Source of the DNA: Mycetohabitans endofungorum
Lineage (GTDB): Bacteria; Pseudomonadota; Gammaproteobacteria; Burkholderiales; Burkholderiaceae
Assembly: GCF_002927045.1 (NCBI RefSeq)
Contig: NZ_PRDW01000001.1
Coordinates: forward strand, 301,462-365,461
DNA length: 64,000 bases
Direction of reading: 5' to 3'
The translations under genes were made by a program, and so were the position numbers. This document shows, piece after piece, positions 1 to 10,424 of the stretch (position 1 is the first letter of the stretch; each line of letters begins with the position of its first letter). The notes beneath the pieces are model-generated. The model was not told the DNA's origin, ran no database searches, and worked only from the letters and a program-made list of their open reading frames with translations.

Positions 1-114
1 AGCGGGACCGCTTGTGCACGTCGTCCGTGAGTCGAACTGGCCCGGAGGCGGGCAATGCGCCCCCCGGACAAGGACGACTGGTCGGCAGCAGGGTGTCCCC
101 GGAAGGAGCCTCCC

Positions 115-1275
115 GTGTTGCCGTCTTTTTCTCCCGCTCTGCTCGCGCTTGCCGATGGCACCGTTTTGCGCGGCTACTCGATCGGCGCCACCGGCCACAC
201 GATTGGTGAAGTGGTGTTCAATACTGCGATCACCGGTTATCAGGAAATTCTCACCGACCCCAGCTACGCGCGCCAGATCGTCACGCTGACGTATCCGCAC
301 ATCGGCAATGTCGGCGTGAACGACGAGGACGTCGAGTCGGGTCGCGTCCATGCAGCCGGTCTGGTGATTCGCGACTTGCCGGTGCTGGCGTCGAATTTCC
401 GCTCTCAACGCACGTTGTCTGACTATTTGGCCGGCGAGGGCGTGGTCGCGATTGCCGGTCTGGACACGCGCCGGTTGACCCGCATCCTGCGCGAGCGGGG
501 CGCGCAGAACGGCTGCATCCTCGTCGGGACCGACGAACAGCAGGCGGTCGAGCTGGCGCGCTCGTTCCCGGGCCTGGCCGGCATGGATTTGGCAAAAGTC
601 GTGTCGACGCACGCGCGCTACGAGTGGACCGAGGCCGAATGGCGTCTGGGTGCAGGCTACCGGGCACAACCAACACCGCAGTACCGGGTGGTCGCGTTCG
701 ACTACGGCATCAAGCGCAATATTCTGCGCATGCTTGCTGAGCGAGGGTGCCATGTGACCGTGCTGCCCGCGCAATCGAGCGTCGCCGACGCGCTCGCGTT
801 CGATCCAGATGGCGTGTTCCTGTCCAACGGGCCCGGTGATCCGCAAGCGTGCGATTACGCGATCGCCGCGACGCGCGAATTGATCGAGCGCGGCGTGCCG
901 ACGTTTGGCATTTGCCTGGGCCACCAGATCATGGCGCTGGCTGTCGGCGCGAAGACGTTGAAGATGAAGACCGGCCACCATGGCGCCAATCACCCGGTCA
1001 AGGATCTGGACAACGGCAAGGTCGTGATCACCTCGCAGAACCACGGCTTCGCGGTAGACGCGTCGACGCTGCCGGCCAACGCGAAGGTCACGCACGTCTC
1101 GCTGTTCGATGGCACGCTGCAGGGGTTCGCGCTGCAAGATAAGCCCGCGTTCTGCTTTCAGGGGCATCCGGAAGCATCGCCAGGGCCGCACGACATTGGC
1201 TACCTGTTCGACCGGTTCGTTGACCTGATCGAGGCGAGCAAGACCGGCCGCAGCTGCGCCACGAGCGCCGCGTAG
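115..1275 (+). CDS. carA: Carbamoyl phosphate synthase small (glutaminase) subunit
   Basis: This subunit hydrolyses glutamine and passes ammonia to CarB for carbamoyl phosphate, the precursor of arginine and pyrimidines. The 386-residue protein has the small-chain N-terminal domain (about 1-135) and a class I glutamine amidotransferase domain (about 185-375). Seen: the nucleophile motif GICLGHQ with Cys267, and the catalytic His351/Glu353 in GHPEASPG. The start is taken as GTG at 115 because AAGGAG at 103-108 lies 6 nt upstream and the residues that follow (LPSFSPALL) are the usual start in Burkholderia. An in-frame ATG at 55 lacks such a site. Positions 1-114 hold no gene I can support. carB follows after 132 bp, so an operon is likely. 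Confidence 0.96.
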   Translation: MLPSFSPALLALADGTVLRGYSIGATGHTIGEVVFNTAITGYQEILTDPSYARQIVTLTYPHIGNVGVNDEDVESGRVHAAGLVIRDLPVLASNFRSQRTLSDYLAGEGVVAIAGLDTRRLTRILRERGAQNGCILVGTDEQQAVELARSFPGLAGMDLAKVVSTHARYEWTEAEWRLGAGYRAQPTPQYRVVAFDYGIKRNILRMLAERGCHVTVLPAQSSVADALAFDPDGVFLSNGPGDPQACDYAIAATRELIERGVPTFGICLGHQIMALAVGAKTLKMKTGHHGANHPVKDLDNGKVVITSQNHGFAVDASTLPANAKVTHVSLFDGTLQGFALQDKPAFCFQGHPEASPGPHDIGYLFDRFVDLIEASKTGRSCATSAA

Positions 1276-1407
1276 CGCCGCGCGGCGGGCGGCTCATTGC
1301 CCGCGGTGCGCCAGGCGGCGTGCAGGTGCGTGTGCAACATGCGCCGCACCGCAATACCGAAGACACGAATATCAGCGCGATACACGCGCACACCAGCGAG
1401 TAGCGTT

Positions 1408-4400
1408 ATGCCCAAGCGGACAGACATCAACAGTATTCTTATCATCGGCGCGGGGCCGATCATCATCGGCCAGGCGTGCGAGTTTGACTATTCCGGCGCG
1501 CAGGCGTGCAAGGCGCTGCGCGAGGAAGGCTATAAGGTGATCCTGGTCAACAGCAATCCAGCGACGATCATGACCGACCCGGACACGGCCGACGTTACGT
1601 ACATCGAACCGATCACCTGGGAAGTCGTCGAGACGATCATCGCGAAGGAGCGTCCCGACGCGATCCTGCCGACGATGGGAGGCCAGACCGCGCTGAACTG
1701 TGCGCTGGACCTGCATCGGCACGGTGTGCTGGACAAATACGGCGTCGAGTTGATCGGCGCGTCGCCCGCGGCGATCGACAAGGCCGAGGATCGGCAGAAA
1801 TTCAAGGAGGCGATGGACCGGATCGGGCTGGGCTCGGCCAAGTCGGGGATTGCGCACTCGTGGGAAGAGGCGCTGAAGGTTCAGGCCGAGATTGCGCAGG
1901 CGACTGGCGGCGCGGGCTATCCAGTGGTGATCCGGCCATCGTTCACGCTCGGCGGCTCGGGGGGCGGTATTGCATACAACCGTGTCGAGTTCGAGGAGAT
2001 CTGCAAGCGCGGCCTAGATCTGTCGCCCACGCGCGAGTTGCTGATCGAGGAATCGCTGCTGGGCTGGAAGGAATTCGAGATGGAGGTCGTGCGTGACCGG
2101 CACGACAACTGCATCATTGTCTGCTCGATCGAGAATCTCGATCCGATGGGTATCCATACCGGCGACTCGATCACCGTCGCGCCTGCACAGACGCTGACCG
2201 ACAAGGAATACCAGTTGATGCGCGACGCGTCGCTCGCGGTGCTGCGCGAGATCGGCGTCGATACCGGTGGCTCGAACGTGCAATTTGCGATCAATCCGCG
2301 CGATGGTCGCATGATCGTGATCGAGATGAATCCGCGCGTGTCGCGCTCATCCGCGCTCGCATCGAAAGCAACGGGATTCCCGATCGCGAAGGTTGCAGCC
2401 AAGCTCGCGGTCGGCTATACGCTGGATGAATTGAAGAACGAGATCACCGGTGGCCAGACGCCGGCCTCGTTCGAGCCGACGATTGACTACGTGGTCACGA
2501 AGGTGCCGCGCTTTGCGTTCGAGAAATTTCGCGAGGCCGATCCGCACTTGACCACCCAGATGAAGTCCGTCGGCGAGGTGATGGCGATCGGACGCACGTT
2601 CCAGGAATCGTTTCAGAAGGCGCTGCGGGGGTTGGAGGTCGGCGTGGACGGACTGGACGAAAAGTCCACGGACCGTGACGAGATTGTCGAGCAGATCGGC
2701 ACGCCGGGTCCGGACCGGATCTGGTATGTCGGCGATGCATTCCGCGCGGGACTGTCGCGCGACGAGATCTTCGACGAAACCGGGATTGATCCGTGGTTCC
2801 TCGCCCAGATCGAGCAGATCGTGCTGAAGGAAAAAGCGCTCGCCGCACGCTCGCTGGCCAGCCTGTCGCGCGACGAGCTGTTGTACCTGAAGCAGAGCGG
2901 CTTCTCGGACCGGCGCCTGGCCAAGCTTACGGGCGCAAGCCCGGCGGAGGTACGCGCGCGTCGCATCGAGTTGAATGTGCGGCCGGTATACAAACGCGTG
3001 GACACCTGCGCGGCGGAGTTTGCGACGAAAACCGCCTACATGTACTCGACGTACGAGCAGGAGTGCGAGGCGCAGCCGACGACGAACAAAAAGATTATGG
3101 TGCTGGGCGGCGGCCCGAACCGGATTGGCCAGGGCATCGAATTCGACTATTGCTGCGTGCATGCCGCGCTGGCGATGCGCGAGGACGGCTACGAGACGAT
3201 CATGGTCAACTGCAATCCGGAAACGGTATCGACCGACTATGACACGTCGGATCGGCTCTATTTCGAGCCGCTGACGCTGGAGGACGTGCTCGAGATCGTC
3301 GACAAGGAAAAGCCGCTCGGCGTGATCGTGCAATATGGCGGCCAGACGCCGTTGAAGCTTGCGCTGGATCTGGAGGCCAATGGTGTGCCGATCGTGGGTA
3401 CATCGCCGGACATGATCGATGCGGCCGAGGACCGCGAGCGCTTCCAGAAGCTGTTGCAATCGCTCGACCTGCGTCAGCCGCCGAATCGGACCGCTCGCAC
3501 CGAGGACGAAGCGCTGCAGCTGGCCGGCGAGATCGGCTATCCGCTTGTCGTGCGTCCCTCCTACGTGCTGGGCGGCCGCGCGATGGAGATCGTGCATGAG
3601 CCGCGCGACCTGGAACGCTACATGCGCGAAGCGGTCAAGGTATCGAACGATTCGCCGGTGTTGCTGGATCGATTCCTGAATGATGCGATCGAATGTGATG
3701 TTGATTGCATTTGTGACGGCAGTGCGGTCTTCATCGGCGGTGTCATGGAGCATATTGAGCAGGCGGGCGTGCACTCTGGCGATTCTGCCTGCTCGCTGCC
3801 ACCCTACTCGCTGTCGGCTGCGACCGTGACCGAACTCAAGCGGCAGACCGCGGCGATGGCGCGGGCGCTGAACGTGATCGGGCTGATGAACGTGCAGTTC
3901 GCCATCCAGCAGGTGCCGCAGGCCGACGGCACGCTCGGCGATGTGATCTACGTGCTGGAAGTCAATCCGCGCGCGTCACGCACGGTGCCGTACGTATCGA
4001 AGGCGACCGGGCTGCAACTGGCCAAGATCGCCGCGCGCGCGATGGTCGGACAGACGCTGGCCGCGCAGCGGGTGACACGGGAGGTTGAGCCGCCTTACTT
4101 TAGCGTGAAGGAGGCGGTGTTCCCGTTCATCAAGTTCCCGGCTGTCGATCCGGTGCTGGGACCGGAGATGCGTTCGACCGGTGAAGTGATGGGCGTTGGA
4201 CGCACGTTCGGCGAGGCGCTGTTCAAGTCGCAACTAGCTGCTGGCTCGCGGCTGCCCGCCTCGGGCACCGTGCTGCTGACCGTGATGGACGCGGATAAGC
4301 CCAAGGCCGTCGAGGTAGCGCGCATGCTGCACGAGCTAGGCTATCCGTTGGTCGCGACGAAGGGAACGGCCGCGGCGATTGCGGCTGCAGGCGTGCCGGT

Positions 4401-4662
4401 CAAAGTCGTCAACAAGGTCAAGGACGGTCGGCCGCATATCGTCGACATGATCAAGAACGGCGAAATCGCGCTCGTGTTCACGACTGTCGATGAAACCCGG
4501 ACCGCGATCGCCGATTCGCGCTCGATTCGCATGAGCGCGCAGGCGAACAAGGTGACGTACTACACGACGATGTCCGGTGCGCGCGCTGCAGTCGAAGGCC
4601 TGCGCTATTTGAAAAACCTTGAGGTCTATGATTTACAAGGGCTTCATGCTCGCCTAAACTGA
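1408..4662 (+). CDS. carB: Carbamoyl phosphate synthase large (synthetase) subunit
   Basis: CarB makes carbamoyl phosphate from bicarbonate, ammonia supplied by CarA, and two ATP. The 1084-residue protein is full length for the family. It has two homologous ATP-grasp halves (first about 1-400, second about 560-930), an oligomerisation region between them, and a C-terminal MGS-like allosteric domain (about 940-1084). The glycine-rich ATP-binding loop SGGGIAYN is visible in the first half, and [16 protein letters not shown] / [16 protein letters not shown] mark the two repeats. ATG at 1408 is chosen because [17 protein letters not shown] is the conserved start; the open frame reaches further upstream without a conserved sequence. 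It ends just before a strong hairpin terminator. Confidence 0.97.
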   Translation: MPKRTDINSILIIGAGPIIIGQACEFDYSGAQACKALREEGYKVILVNSNPATIMTDPDTADVTYIEPITWEVVETIIAKERPDAILPTMGGQTALNCALDLHRHGVLDKYGVELIGASPAAIDKAEDRQKFKEAMDRIGLGSAKSGIAHSWEEALKVQAEIAQATGGAGYPVVIRPSFTLGGSGGGIAYNRVEFEEICKRGLDLSPTRELLIEESLLGWKEFEMEVVRDRHDNCIIVCSIENLDPMGIHTGDSITVAPAQTLTDKEYQLMRDASLAVLREIGVDTGGSNVQFAINPRDGRMIVIEMNPRVSRSSALASKATGFPIAKVAAKLAVGYTLDELKNEITGGQTPASFEPTIDYVVTKVPRFAFEKFREADPHLTTQMKSVGEVMAIGRTFQESFQKALRGLEVGVDGLDEKSTDRDEIVEQIGTPGPDRIWYVGDAFRAGLSRDEIFDETGIDPWFLAQIEQIVLKEKALAARSLASLSRDELLYLKQSGFSDRRLAKLTGASPAEVRARRIELNVRPVYKRVDTCAAEFATKTAYMYSTYEQECEAQPTTNKKIMVLGGGPNRIGQGIEFDYCCVHAALAMREDGYETIMVNCNPETVSTDYDTSDRLYFEPLTLEDVLEIVDKEKPLGVIVQYGGQTPLKLALDLEANGVPIVGTSPDMIDAAEDRERFQKLLQSLDLRQPPNRTARTEDEALQLAGEIGYPLVVRPSYVLGGRAMEIVHEPRDLERYMREAVKVSNDSPVLLDRFLNDAIECDVDCICDGSAVFIGGVMEHIEQAGVHSGDSACSLPPYSLSAATVTELKRQTAAMARALNVIGLMNVQFAIQQVPQADGTLGDVIYVLEVNPRASRTVPYVSKATGLQLAKIAARAMVGQTLAAQRVTREVEPPYFSVKEAVFPFIKFPAVDPVLGPEMRSTGEVMGVGRTFGEALFKSQLAAGSRLPASGTVLLTVMDADKPKAVEVARMLHELGYPLVATKGTAAAIAAAGVPVKVVNKVKDGRPHIVDMIKNGEIALVFTTVDETRTAIADSRSIRMSAQANKVTYYTTMSGARAAVEGLRYLKNLEVYDLQGLHARLN

Positions 4663-4743
4663 TTGTCGATCCGGCGGCGTGCTTGCGCAGATGAGGTAAG
4701 ATGCGTTTGTACCCGTCGGTGGTACCCGAAGTAGCCCTATGAG

Positions 4744-4797
4744 CCGCGGTTGAGCGGTATCCCGAAATGGGATGCGATCAACCGCGGTAATTTTTTT
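4744..4797 (+). terminator. Rho-independent terminator or attenuator in front of greA
   Basis: Left arm 4744-4763 pairs with right arm 4769-4787: an outer 10-bp perfect stem CCGCGGTTGA/TCAACCGCGG, a short internal mismatch, and an inner TCCC/GGGA around a GAAAT loop. A run of seven T follows at 4791-4797. It would end carB transcripts. Its last T is only 15 nt before the greA ATG, so any transcript that enters greA from upstream must read through it. Confidence 0.85.
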
Positions 4798-4812
4798 AAT
4801 CCTGAGCCTTTT

Positions 4813-5289
4813 ATGAGCACTATTCCACTGACGAAGCGCGGTGCTGACCAACTGCGTGACGAATTGCAACGACTGAAGTTGGTCGAGCGTCCGTTGGTGA
4901 TCCACGCGATCGCCGAGGCGCGTGCACAAGGTGATTTATCGGAAAACGCCGAGTACGATGCCGCGAAGGAGAAGCAGGCGTTTATCGAGGGCCGCATCGC
5001 TGAACTCGAATCGAAATTGTCGGCCGCGCAGATCATCGATCCGAAGGCGGTCGATGCGGACGGGCGCATCGTATTCGGCGCCACCGTCGATCTCGAGGAT
5101 CTCGATTCGGGTGACAAGGTCACCTACCAAATCGTTGGAGACGACGAGGCGGATCTCGAACATGGGCTGATCTCGGTCAGTTCGCCAATTGCTCGCGCGT
5201 TGATTGGCAAGTTCGAGGGCGATGTGGCGGCGGTGCAAGCGCCCAGCGGCGTGCGCGAGTACGAGATCATCACGGTACGTTACGAGTAA
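4813..5289 (+). CDS. greA: Transcription elongation factor GreA
   Basis: GreA enters the secondary channel of RNA polymerase and stimulates cleavage of backtracked transcripts. The protein has 158 residues, the normal length. The N-terminal coiled coil carries the tip acidic residues Asp41 and Glu44 in [10 protein letters not shown], and the C-terminal globular domain (about 80-158) is complete. ATG at 4813 gives the conserved start [10 protein letters not shown]. No good Shine-Dalgarno precedes it, because the leader is filled by the terminator hairpin ending at 4797. In E. coli the greA leader also contains a terminator that yields the GraL small RNAs, so this leader may have a similar role (inference). 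A weak -10-like TAAGAT lies at 4697-4702. Confidence 0.96.
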   Translation: MSTIPLTKRGADQLRDELQRLKLVERPLVIHAIAEARAQGDLSENAEYDAAKEKQAFIEGRIAELESKLSAAQIIDPKAVDADGRIVFGATVDLEDLDSGDKVTYQIVGDDEADLEHGLISVSSPIARALIGKFEGDVAAVQAPSGVREYEIITVRYE

Positions 5290-5324
5290 AATGTCATGCT
5301 CCTGTTGATTGCGCCATTCGAACG

Positions 5325-5795
5325 ATGATTGCACAGCGCCTGTTCCGCCTGCTCGCGATGCTGTGGGTCGGCAGTCTCGTCAGCACCGGCTACCTGGCTG
5401 CGCCGACCCTGTTCGCGTCGCTCGATCGCGTGAGTGCGGGCACGGTCGCCGCCTCGCTGTTCCACACGCAGGCGGTGATCGGCGTGGTGGCCGGTATCGT
5501 GCTGCTCGGGTTCGCGCACGCGTTTGTTAAGCGCGGCGACCGGGCGTACCGGGCCGCGCGTTGGGTGATCATCGCGATGCTGGTATGCGTGCTGGTCGGT
5601 TACTTCGCGCTGCAGCCGTTCATGAACGAATTGCGCGTCGCGGCGCAGCAAGCCGGGACGGATGTCGGAGATTCCGCCTATGCGGCGCGCTTTGGTGCTT
5701 TGCACTTCGCATCCAGCGCCATCTATCTGGTGCAAAGCCTGCTCGGCCTCGTGCTGGTGTGGCGCTTGCCGGTCGCCACGCGGTCGATGTTCTGA
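5325..5795 (+). CDS. DUF4149 family integral membrane protein
   Basis: A 156-residue hydrophobic protein of unknown function that matches the DUF4149 family, commonly found beside greA in Burkholderia. Four transmembrane segments are predicted by eye, at about residues 8-28, 46-66, 79-99 and 126-147, with a short charged loop KRGDRAYRAAR between the second and third. ATG at 5325 lies 35 bp after greA on the same strand, so the two are probably cotranscribed. The family is sometimes called TMEM205-like; no enzymatic residues are visible. Confidence 0.8.
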   Translation: MIAQRLFRLLAMLWVGSLVSTGYLAAPTLFASLDRVSAGTVAASLFHTQAVIGVVAGIVLLGFAHAFVKRGDRAYRAARWVIIAMLVCVLVGYFALQPFMNELRVAAQQAGTDVGDSAYAARFGALHFASSAIYLVQSLLGLVLVWRLPVATRSMF

Positions 5796-5905
5796 GCGAT
5801 CGCCCCGCCGCCATCACGGTGCGCTCGCCGTGCAGGCTGGGCGCAATCGCATGCCGTCAAGCGTCGCGCGTGGACGCGCGGGATCCGGTAGCAGGTCGGT
5901 GGCGC

Positions 5906-6499
5906 CTATTTGTTAGACTGGTGCTGGCGCTTCGGACTTGTCTGTCGCTTTTTCGCCTTTTTGACATTGCCACCAGAGGTGACGCGTTCATTGCCGAGCA
6001 CCTTGACCAATTGCGGCTTTGGGCGCCGTATCGTGTTGGACGGTTTCACAACCTTGACGACACGTGGCGCGGCACCGGCCGTCGACGTGTCGCGGCGCGC
6101 GGCGCAGCGGGCGGTGCCAGCGCTCGGCACGTCGGCGTTGCGCTGTGGCGCGGCGCGGCGGGCCTGGGCCGTGCGGGGCGCGCGCGAGGCCGTGCCGCGC
6201 GGGGCGCTGGCAGCGGTGTCGTCGCGTCGCGGCCTCCAGATCACCAGCAGCTTGCCGATATGCTGAATGGGCGCCGCCGACAGACGGTCACAGATCGTGT
6301 CGTAAAGCGCCGCACGCTCGTCGCGCTCGTCGCCGAACACGCGGATCTTAATCAACTCATGCGCGTTCAGGTGCACGTCGATCTCGTTGAGCACCGCGTC
6401 GGTCAATCCATCTGCGCCGATCAGGACGACTGGCTTCAGCGGATGGGCTTGCGAGCGCAGCGCGCTGCGCTCGGCGGAGGAAAGGGTAAGGGCAGGCAT
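5906..6499 (-). CDS. yhbY: YhbY family CRM-domain RNA-binding protein with long basic tail
   Basis: YhbY proteins bind pre-50S ribosomes and help assemble the large subunit. Residues 1-97 form the CRM (CRS1-YhbY) domain, with the GADG version of the GxxG RNA-contact loop at 28-31 and the IKIRVFGDERDERAAL helix. E. coli YhbY stops at about 97 residues; this protein has 197, the last 100 being a disordered tail rich in Ala, Arg, Pro and Lys that ends in a Lys/Arg/Gln cluster. The tail may give extra nonspecific RNA binding (inference). It is transcribed divergently from rlmE, another rRNA maturation gene, 107 bp away; this pairing is conserved in proteobacteria. Confidence 0.88.
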   Translation of the reverse strand: MPALTLSSAERSALRSQAHPLKPVVLIGADGLTDAVLNEIDVHLNAHELIKIRVFGDERDERAALYDTICDRLSAAPIQHIGKLLVIWRPRRDDTAASAPRGTASRAPRTAQARRAAPQRNADVPSAGTARCAARRDTSTAGAAPRVVKVVKPSNTIRRPKPQLVKVLGNERVTSGGNVKKAKKRQTSPKRQHQSNK

Positions 6500-6606
6500 G
6501 TGGGTAATCCGGCAAGCAGGGCCGCGGCCAACGCGGCCGCAAAAGACGCTTATTATCCGCCAAAAGAGCCGTCACCGTGTCGCTCGGGCCACATTTAAAC
6601 TCTTTT

Positions 6607-7263
6607 ATGGCAAAAAACCGTTTCAATCAATCGTGGTTACATGACCACATCAATGATCCGTACGTCAAGCTCGCGCAGCGCGACGGATATCGGGCACGCG
6701 CGGCGTACAAGCTCAAGGAAATCGACGAACAGGACAAACTAATCCGGCCCGGACAGGTGATCGTCGACCTGGGCGCCGCACCGGGAAGCTGGAGCCAATA
6801 CGCGCGCAACAAGCTGGCAGCCAGTCCTCACCGTGCCGGCGGCGGCATTGACGGCACGATCATTGCGCTGGATATGCTGCCGATGGAGCCGATCGCCGAC
6901 GTGACGTTCATCCAGGGCGATTTCCGCGACGATGTGATACTGGCGCAGCTGGAGGCGGCCGTTGATGGCCGCGCGGTAGACCTTGTAATTTCCGACATGG
7001 CTCCCAACCTGTCGGGTGTCGCGGTGGCGGATGCGGCGCGGATCGAGCACGTGTGCGATTTGGCACTCGAATTCGCGCAGGATCACTTGACACCACAGGG
7101 AGCTCTGTTGGTTAAGTGTTTTCATGGCAGCGGCTACAGTCAGATCGTCGAGCGGTTCAAGCAGCAGTTCAAGACCGTGGCGGCGCGCAAGCCGAAGGCC
7201 TCGCGCGACAAATCGTCGGAAACGTTTATTCTCGGTCGGGTGCTGAAGCATCCGCGGGCGTGA
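6607..7263 (+). CDS. rlmE: 23S rRNA 2'-O-methyltransferase (U2552)
   Basis: RlmE (FtsJ/RrmJ) methylates the ribose of U2552 in the A loop of 23S rRNA, a late step in 50S maturation. The 218-residue Rossmann-fold enzyme shows the SAM-binding motif [14 protein letters not shown], the catalytic Asp in ISDMAPN, and Lys in [10 protein letters not shown]. Start at ATG 6607 ([11 protein letters not shown]); a GTG or ATG further upstream lacks conservation. There is a small insertion, [11 protein letters not shown], after the first helix, typical of the beta-proteobacterial form. It is followed by ftsH, the classic rlmE-ftsH pair. Confidence 0.95.
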   Translation: MAKNRFNQSWLHDHINDPYVKLAQRDGYRARAAYKLKEIDEQDKLIRPGQVIVDLGAAPGSWSQYARNKLAASPHRAGGGIDGTIIALDMLPMEPIADVTFIQGDFRDDVILAQLEAAVDGRAVDLVISDMAPNLSGVAVADAARIEHVCDLALEFAQDHLTPQGALLVKCFHGSGYSQIVERFKQQFKTVAARKPKASRDKSSETFILGRVLKHPRA

Positions 7264-7460
7264 ATGCAGGAATATTGGTTCGGTAGCGTACTGTTTCGGT
7301 ATTGCGCGCCGAAACGCGTGGGTTTTTTCAAGTTTTTCGCTATCCGCCCGAGAATCAATCGCTATGGCAGGGGGAGGCGGACTGGATTAGAATGCCCAAA
7401 GGTGGTTGGCTTTCTGGCTGGAAGTCGGATGCCGCCCTATATGAGTGAAGGAGTGGTGCG

Positions 7461-9353
7461 TTGAACAACAACATGTTTTCCAAGGCGGCAGTGTGGCTTG
7501 TCATCGCACTGGTGCTGTTTACGGTGTTCAAGCAGTTCGACAAGCCCCGCGTCCAGGAAGGCGTCACGTATTCGCAGTTCATGGACGACGCGAAGAATGG
7601 CAAGATCAAGAACGTCATCGTCCAGGGCCGCAACCTCACCGTCACTCCTGCGGACGGCCAGAAATATCAGATTGTGTCGCCCGGCGACATCTGGATGGTC
7701 GGCGACCTGATGAAGTATGGCGTGCAGGTCAGCGGCAAGGCCGATGATGAACCGAACGCGCTGGTGTCCGCGCTGTACTACCTCGGACCGACGATCCTGA
7801 TCATCGGGTTCTGGTTTTACATGATGCGACAGATGCAAGGCGGCGGCAAAGGCGGGGCGTTTTCGTTCGGCAAGTCGCGCGCACGGCTGATCGATGAAAA
7901 CAACAATGCGGTGAATTTTACCGACGTCGCGGGCTGCGATGAGGCGAAGGAGGAAGTGACCGAGCTAGTCGATTTCCTGCGCGATCCGCAGAAGTTTCAG
8001 AAGCTCGGCGGCCGTATTCCGCGCGGTGTGCTGCTCGTCGGACCGCCGGGGACCGGCAAGACGTTGCTTGCGCGTGCGATCGCCGGTGAAGCGAAGGTGC
8101 CGTTCTTCAGTATTTCGGGTTCGGACTTCGTTGAAATGTTCGTCGGCGTGGGCGCAGCACGCGTGCGCGATATGTTCGAACAGGCGAAGAAGCACGCGCC
8201 CTGTATCGTTTTCATTGACGAAATCGACGCGGTCGGCCGCCATCGCGGCGCCGGCATGGGCGGCGGCAACGACGAGCGCGAACAGACGCTGAATCAAATG
8301 TTGGTCGAAATGGACGGTTTCGAGGCCAATTCAGGCGTGATCGTCATTGCCGCGACCAATCGCTCCGACGTGCTCGACAAAGCACTGCTGCGTCCCGGAC
8401 GTTTCGACCGTCAGGTCTACGTCGGCTTGCCGGACATCCGGGGACGCGAGCAGATCCTGAAGGTCCATCTGCGCAAAGTGCCGATTTCAAACGATGTCGA
8501 TGCGTCAGTGGTGGCGCGCGGCACGCCAGGCTTTTCCGGCGCGGACCTCGCGAACCTGGTGAACGAGGCGGCGCTGTTCGCCGCGCGTCGCGGCAAGCGC
8601 ATTGTCGAGATGCAGGATTTCGAGGATGCCAAGGACAAGATCTTCATGGGCCCGGAGCGCAAGTCAGCCGTGATGCGCGAAGAGGAGCGTCGCAATACCG
8701 CGTATCACGAGTCGGGCCATGCGGTCGTCGCGAAGCTGCTGCCGCACGCCGATCCAGTTCACAAGGTGACGATTATGCCGCGCGGCTGGGCGCTGGGCGT
8801 CACGTGGCAGTTGCCCGAGCATGATCGCGTCAACCTGTACCGCGACAAGATGCTCGAGGAGATCGCGATCCTGTTTGGCGGCCGGGCTGCCGAGGAAGTC
8901 TTCTTGAATTCGATGTCGACCGGCGCGTCCAATGACTTCGAGCGGGCGACCAAGATGGCCCGCGATATGGTGACGCGCTACGGCATGTCCGACGTGCTTG
9001 GGACGATGGTCTATATCGATACTGAGCAGGACGGCATGTTCGGCCGGATGTCGTCGCGCTCGGTGTCCGAGGCGACCCAACAGAAGGTCGACGCGGAGAT
9101 TCGCCGCATCCTCGACGAGCAATATGCGCTGGCGCGCACGCTGCTGGAGGATAACCGCGAAAAGGTCGAGGCGATGGTCAAGGCGCTGCTCGAATGGGAG
9201 ACGATCGACGCCGACCAGATCAACGACATCATGTCTGGCAATGATCCGCGTCCGCCAAAGAACCTGCCCCCGTCGTCCGGCGACGCGCCGAGCGGCGGCA
9301 CGGGTGGCGGCGCCGAGGTGAAGCCCGCGCCGGGCGCGACCGCCCCCGCGTAA
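7461..9353 (+). CDS. ftsH: ATP-dependent zinc metalloprotease FtsH
   Basis: FtsH is the inner-membrane AAA+ protease that degrades misassembled membrane proteins and regulators such as sigma-32 and LpxC. The 630-residue protein has an N-terminal transmembrane segment (about 8-25), a periplasmic domain, a second segment (about 102-122), an AAA+ module with Walker A GPPGTGKT at 194-201 and Walker [10 protein letters not shown], and the M41 protease domain with zinc motif HESGH (His416, Glu417, His420). The start is TTG at 7461: AAGGAG at 7448-7453 is correctly spaced and the conserved [10 protein letters not shown] follows. The C-terminus ends in a Pro/Gly/Ala-rich tail. A hairpin terminator follows. 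Confidence 0.97.
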   Translation: MNNNMFSKAAVWLVIALVLFTVFKQFDKPRVQEGVTYSQFMDDAKNGKIKNVIVQGRNLTVTPADGQKYQIVSPGDIWMVGDLMKYGVQVSGKADDEPNALVSALYYLGPTILIIGFWFYMMRQMQGGGKGGAFSFGKSRARLIDENNNAVNFTDVAGCDEAKEEVTELVDFLRDPQKFQKLGGRIPRGVLLVGPPGTGKTLLARAIAGEAKVPFFSISGSDFVEMFVGVGAARVRDMFEQAKKHAPCIVFIDEIDAVGRHRGAGMGGGNDEREQTLNQMLVEMDGFEANSGVIVIAATNRSDVLDKALLRPGRFDRQVYVGLPDIRGREQILKVHLRKVPISNDVDASVVARGTPGFSGADLANLVNEAALFAARRGKRIVEMQDFEDAKDKIFMGPERKSAVMREEERRNTAYHESGHAVVAKLLPHADPVHKVTIMPRGWALGVTWQLPEHDRVNLYRDKMLEEIAILFGGRAAEEVFLNSMSTGASNDFERATKMARDMVTRYGMSDVLGTMVYIDTEQDGMFGRMSSRSVSEATQQKVDAEIRRILDEQYALARTLLEDNREKVEAMVKALLEWETIDADQINDIMSGNDPRPPKNLPPSSGDAPSGGTGGGAEVKPAPGATAPA

Positions 9354-9374
9354 AACCACAACCGTTTCCCCGCC

Positions 9375-9402
9375 AAGGGCTGGTGCTGGTGCACCAGCCC
9401 TT
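9375..9402 (+). terminator. Hairpin terminator after ftsH
   Basis: A perfect 12-bp stem (9375-9386 with 9391-9402) closes on a TGGT loop, 21 bp after the ftsH stop codon. The tail is T-rich (TTTGTCATTTATTTT) rather than a pure T run. It separates ftsH from folP. Confidence 0.75.
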
Positions 9403-9435
9403 TGTCATTTATTTTCTCCCGGGTACGCCTATTCG

Positions 9436-10332
9436 ATGTCGAGTACTTCTAGCACAACCGGCCCGGCCGCCGGCGCGACGTTGCAATGTGGCCGCTTCAG
9501 GCTTACGCTGGCGCGGCCCCTAGTGATGGGCATTTTGAACGTGACGCCAGATTCGTTCTCCGATGGCGGACGTTTCGTTGGCTATGATGCCGCGCGTGCG
9601 CGCGCCCAACAGATGATCGACGAGGGGGCGGACCTGATCGACATCGGTGGCGAATCGACGCGGCCCGGCGCACCGCCGGTCTCGCTGGACGAGGAACTGA
9701 CGCGGGTGCTGCCTTTGATCGACGTGTTGCGTGATACGGGCGTGCCGATCTCGATCGATACGTACAAGCCCGAGGTGATGCGTGCCGCGCTCGACGCCGG
9801 CGCGGACTTGATCAACGATATCTGGGGCCTGCGTCAGCCCGGCGCGCTCGATGCGGTACGCGACACGCGTTGCGGGCTGTGTGTGATGCATATGCAAGGC
9901 GAGCCCGGTACGATGCAACGCGAGCCGCAGTACCGCGATGTCGTCGCGGAGGTTCGCGACTTTCTCGACGAGCGGATCCGGTCACTGGGGCGCGCCGGGA
10001 TCGCCGCGGACCGGCTCTGTGTCGATCCGGGCTTTGGTTTTGGCAAGACGGCCGAGCACAATTTCACGCTGCTGCGTGAGTTGCCGCACGCCGTGCCCGC
10101 CGGCGTGCCAAGTCTTGTGGGGCTGTCGCGTAAGTCGATGATCGGCGTGGCCACGGGTCGCAGCATGCCGCAGCAGCGGATGGCCGGTAGCCTTGCCGGC
10201 ATGCTGGCGGCGGTCGATCGAGGCGCGGCGATTGTGCGCGTGCACGATGTCGCGCCGACGGTCGATGCATTGAAGGTTTGGCAGGCGATGCGGGCACGAC
10301 CGTGGTACGACGCCCAGTCTGTGCACGGCTAG
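9436..10332 (+). CDS. folP: Dihydropteroate synthase
   Basis: FolP condenses p-aminobenzoate with 6-hydroxymethyl-dihydropterin diphosphate to give dihydropteroate in folate synthesis; it is the sulfonamide target. The 298-residue TIM barrel shows the two signature stretches MGILNVTPDSFSDGG and DLIDIGGESTRPGA, and the later GFGFGKTAEHN and VGLSRKSMIG loops. ATG at 9436 is kept, although the first 25 residues are poorly conserved. glmM follows 92 bp downstream in the same orientation; ftsH-folP-glmM is a widely conserved order. Confidence 0.95.
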   Translation: MSSTSSTTGPAAGATLQCGRFRLTLARPLVMGILNVTPDSFSDGGRFVGYDAARARAQQMIDEGADLIDIGGESTRPGAPPVSLDEELTRVLPLIDVLRDTGVPISIDTYKPEVMRAALDAGADLINDIWGLRQPGALDAVRDTRCGLCVMHMQGEPGTMQREPQYRDVVAEVRDFLDERIRSLGRAGIAADRLCVDPGFGFGKTAEHNFTLLRELPHAVPAGVPSLVGLSRKSMIGVATGRSMPQQRMAGSLAGMLAAVDRGAAIVRVHDVAPTVDALKVWQAMRARPWYDAQSVHG

Positions 10333-10424
10333 AACGATAAACAGCAACCGAGGCGACGCACGTTGCGGCGTGCGCGGCGCACACCGGTGGACGCGTCGCA
10401 CAGTACGAAAAAAAGGAGTTCAAC

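Noticed and set aside
2347..3774. 475-residue open frame on the minus strand inside carB
   Set aside because: It lies wholly antisense to a well-conserved gene; GC-rich codon bias opens long antisense frames. No recognisable protein.
5561..6598. 345-residue plus-strand frame running across the end of the DUF4149 gene and antisense to yhbY
   Set aside because: The CRM-domain protein on the minus strand is clearly recognisable; this frame is low-complexity Arg/Ala and starts inside another gene.
7293..7315. Stem GTTTCGG/CCGAAAC between rlmE and ftsH
   Set aside because: It is 7 bp with a 9-nt loop and the nearest T run is 7 nt further on; termination here would also break the usual rlmE-ftsH cotranscription.
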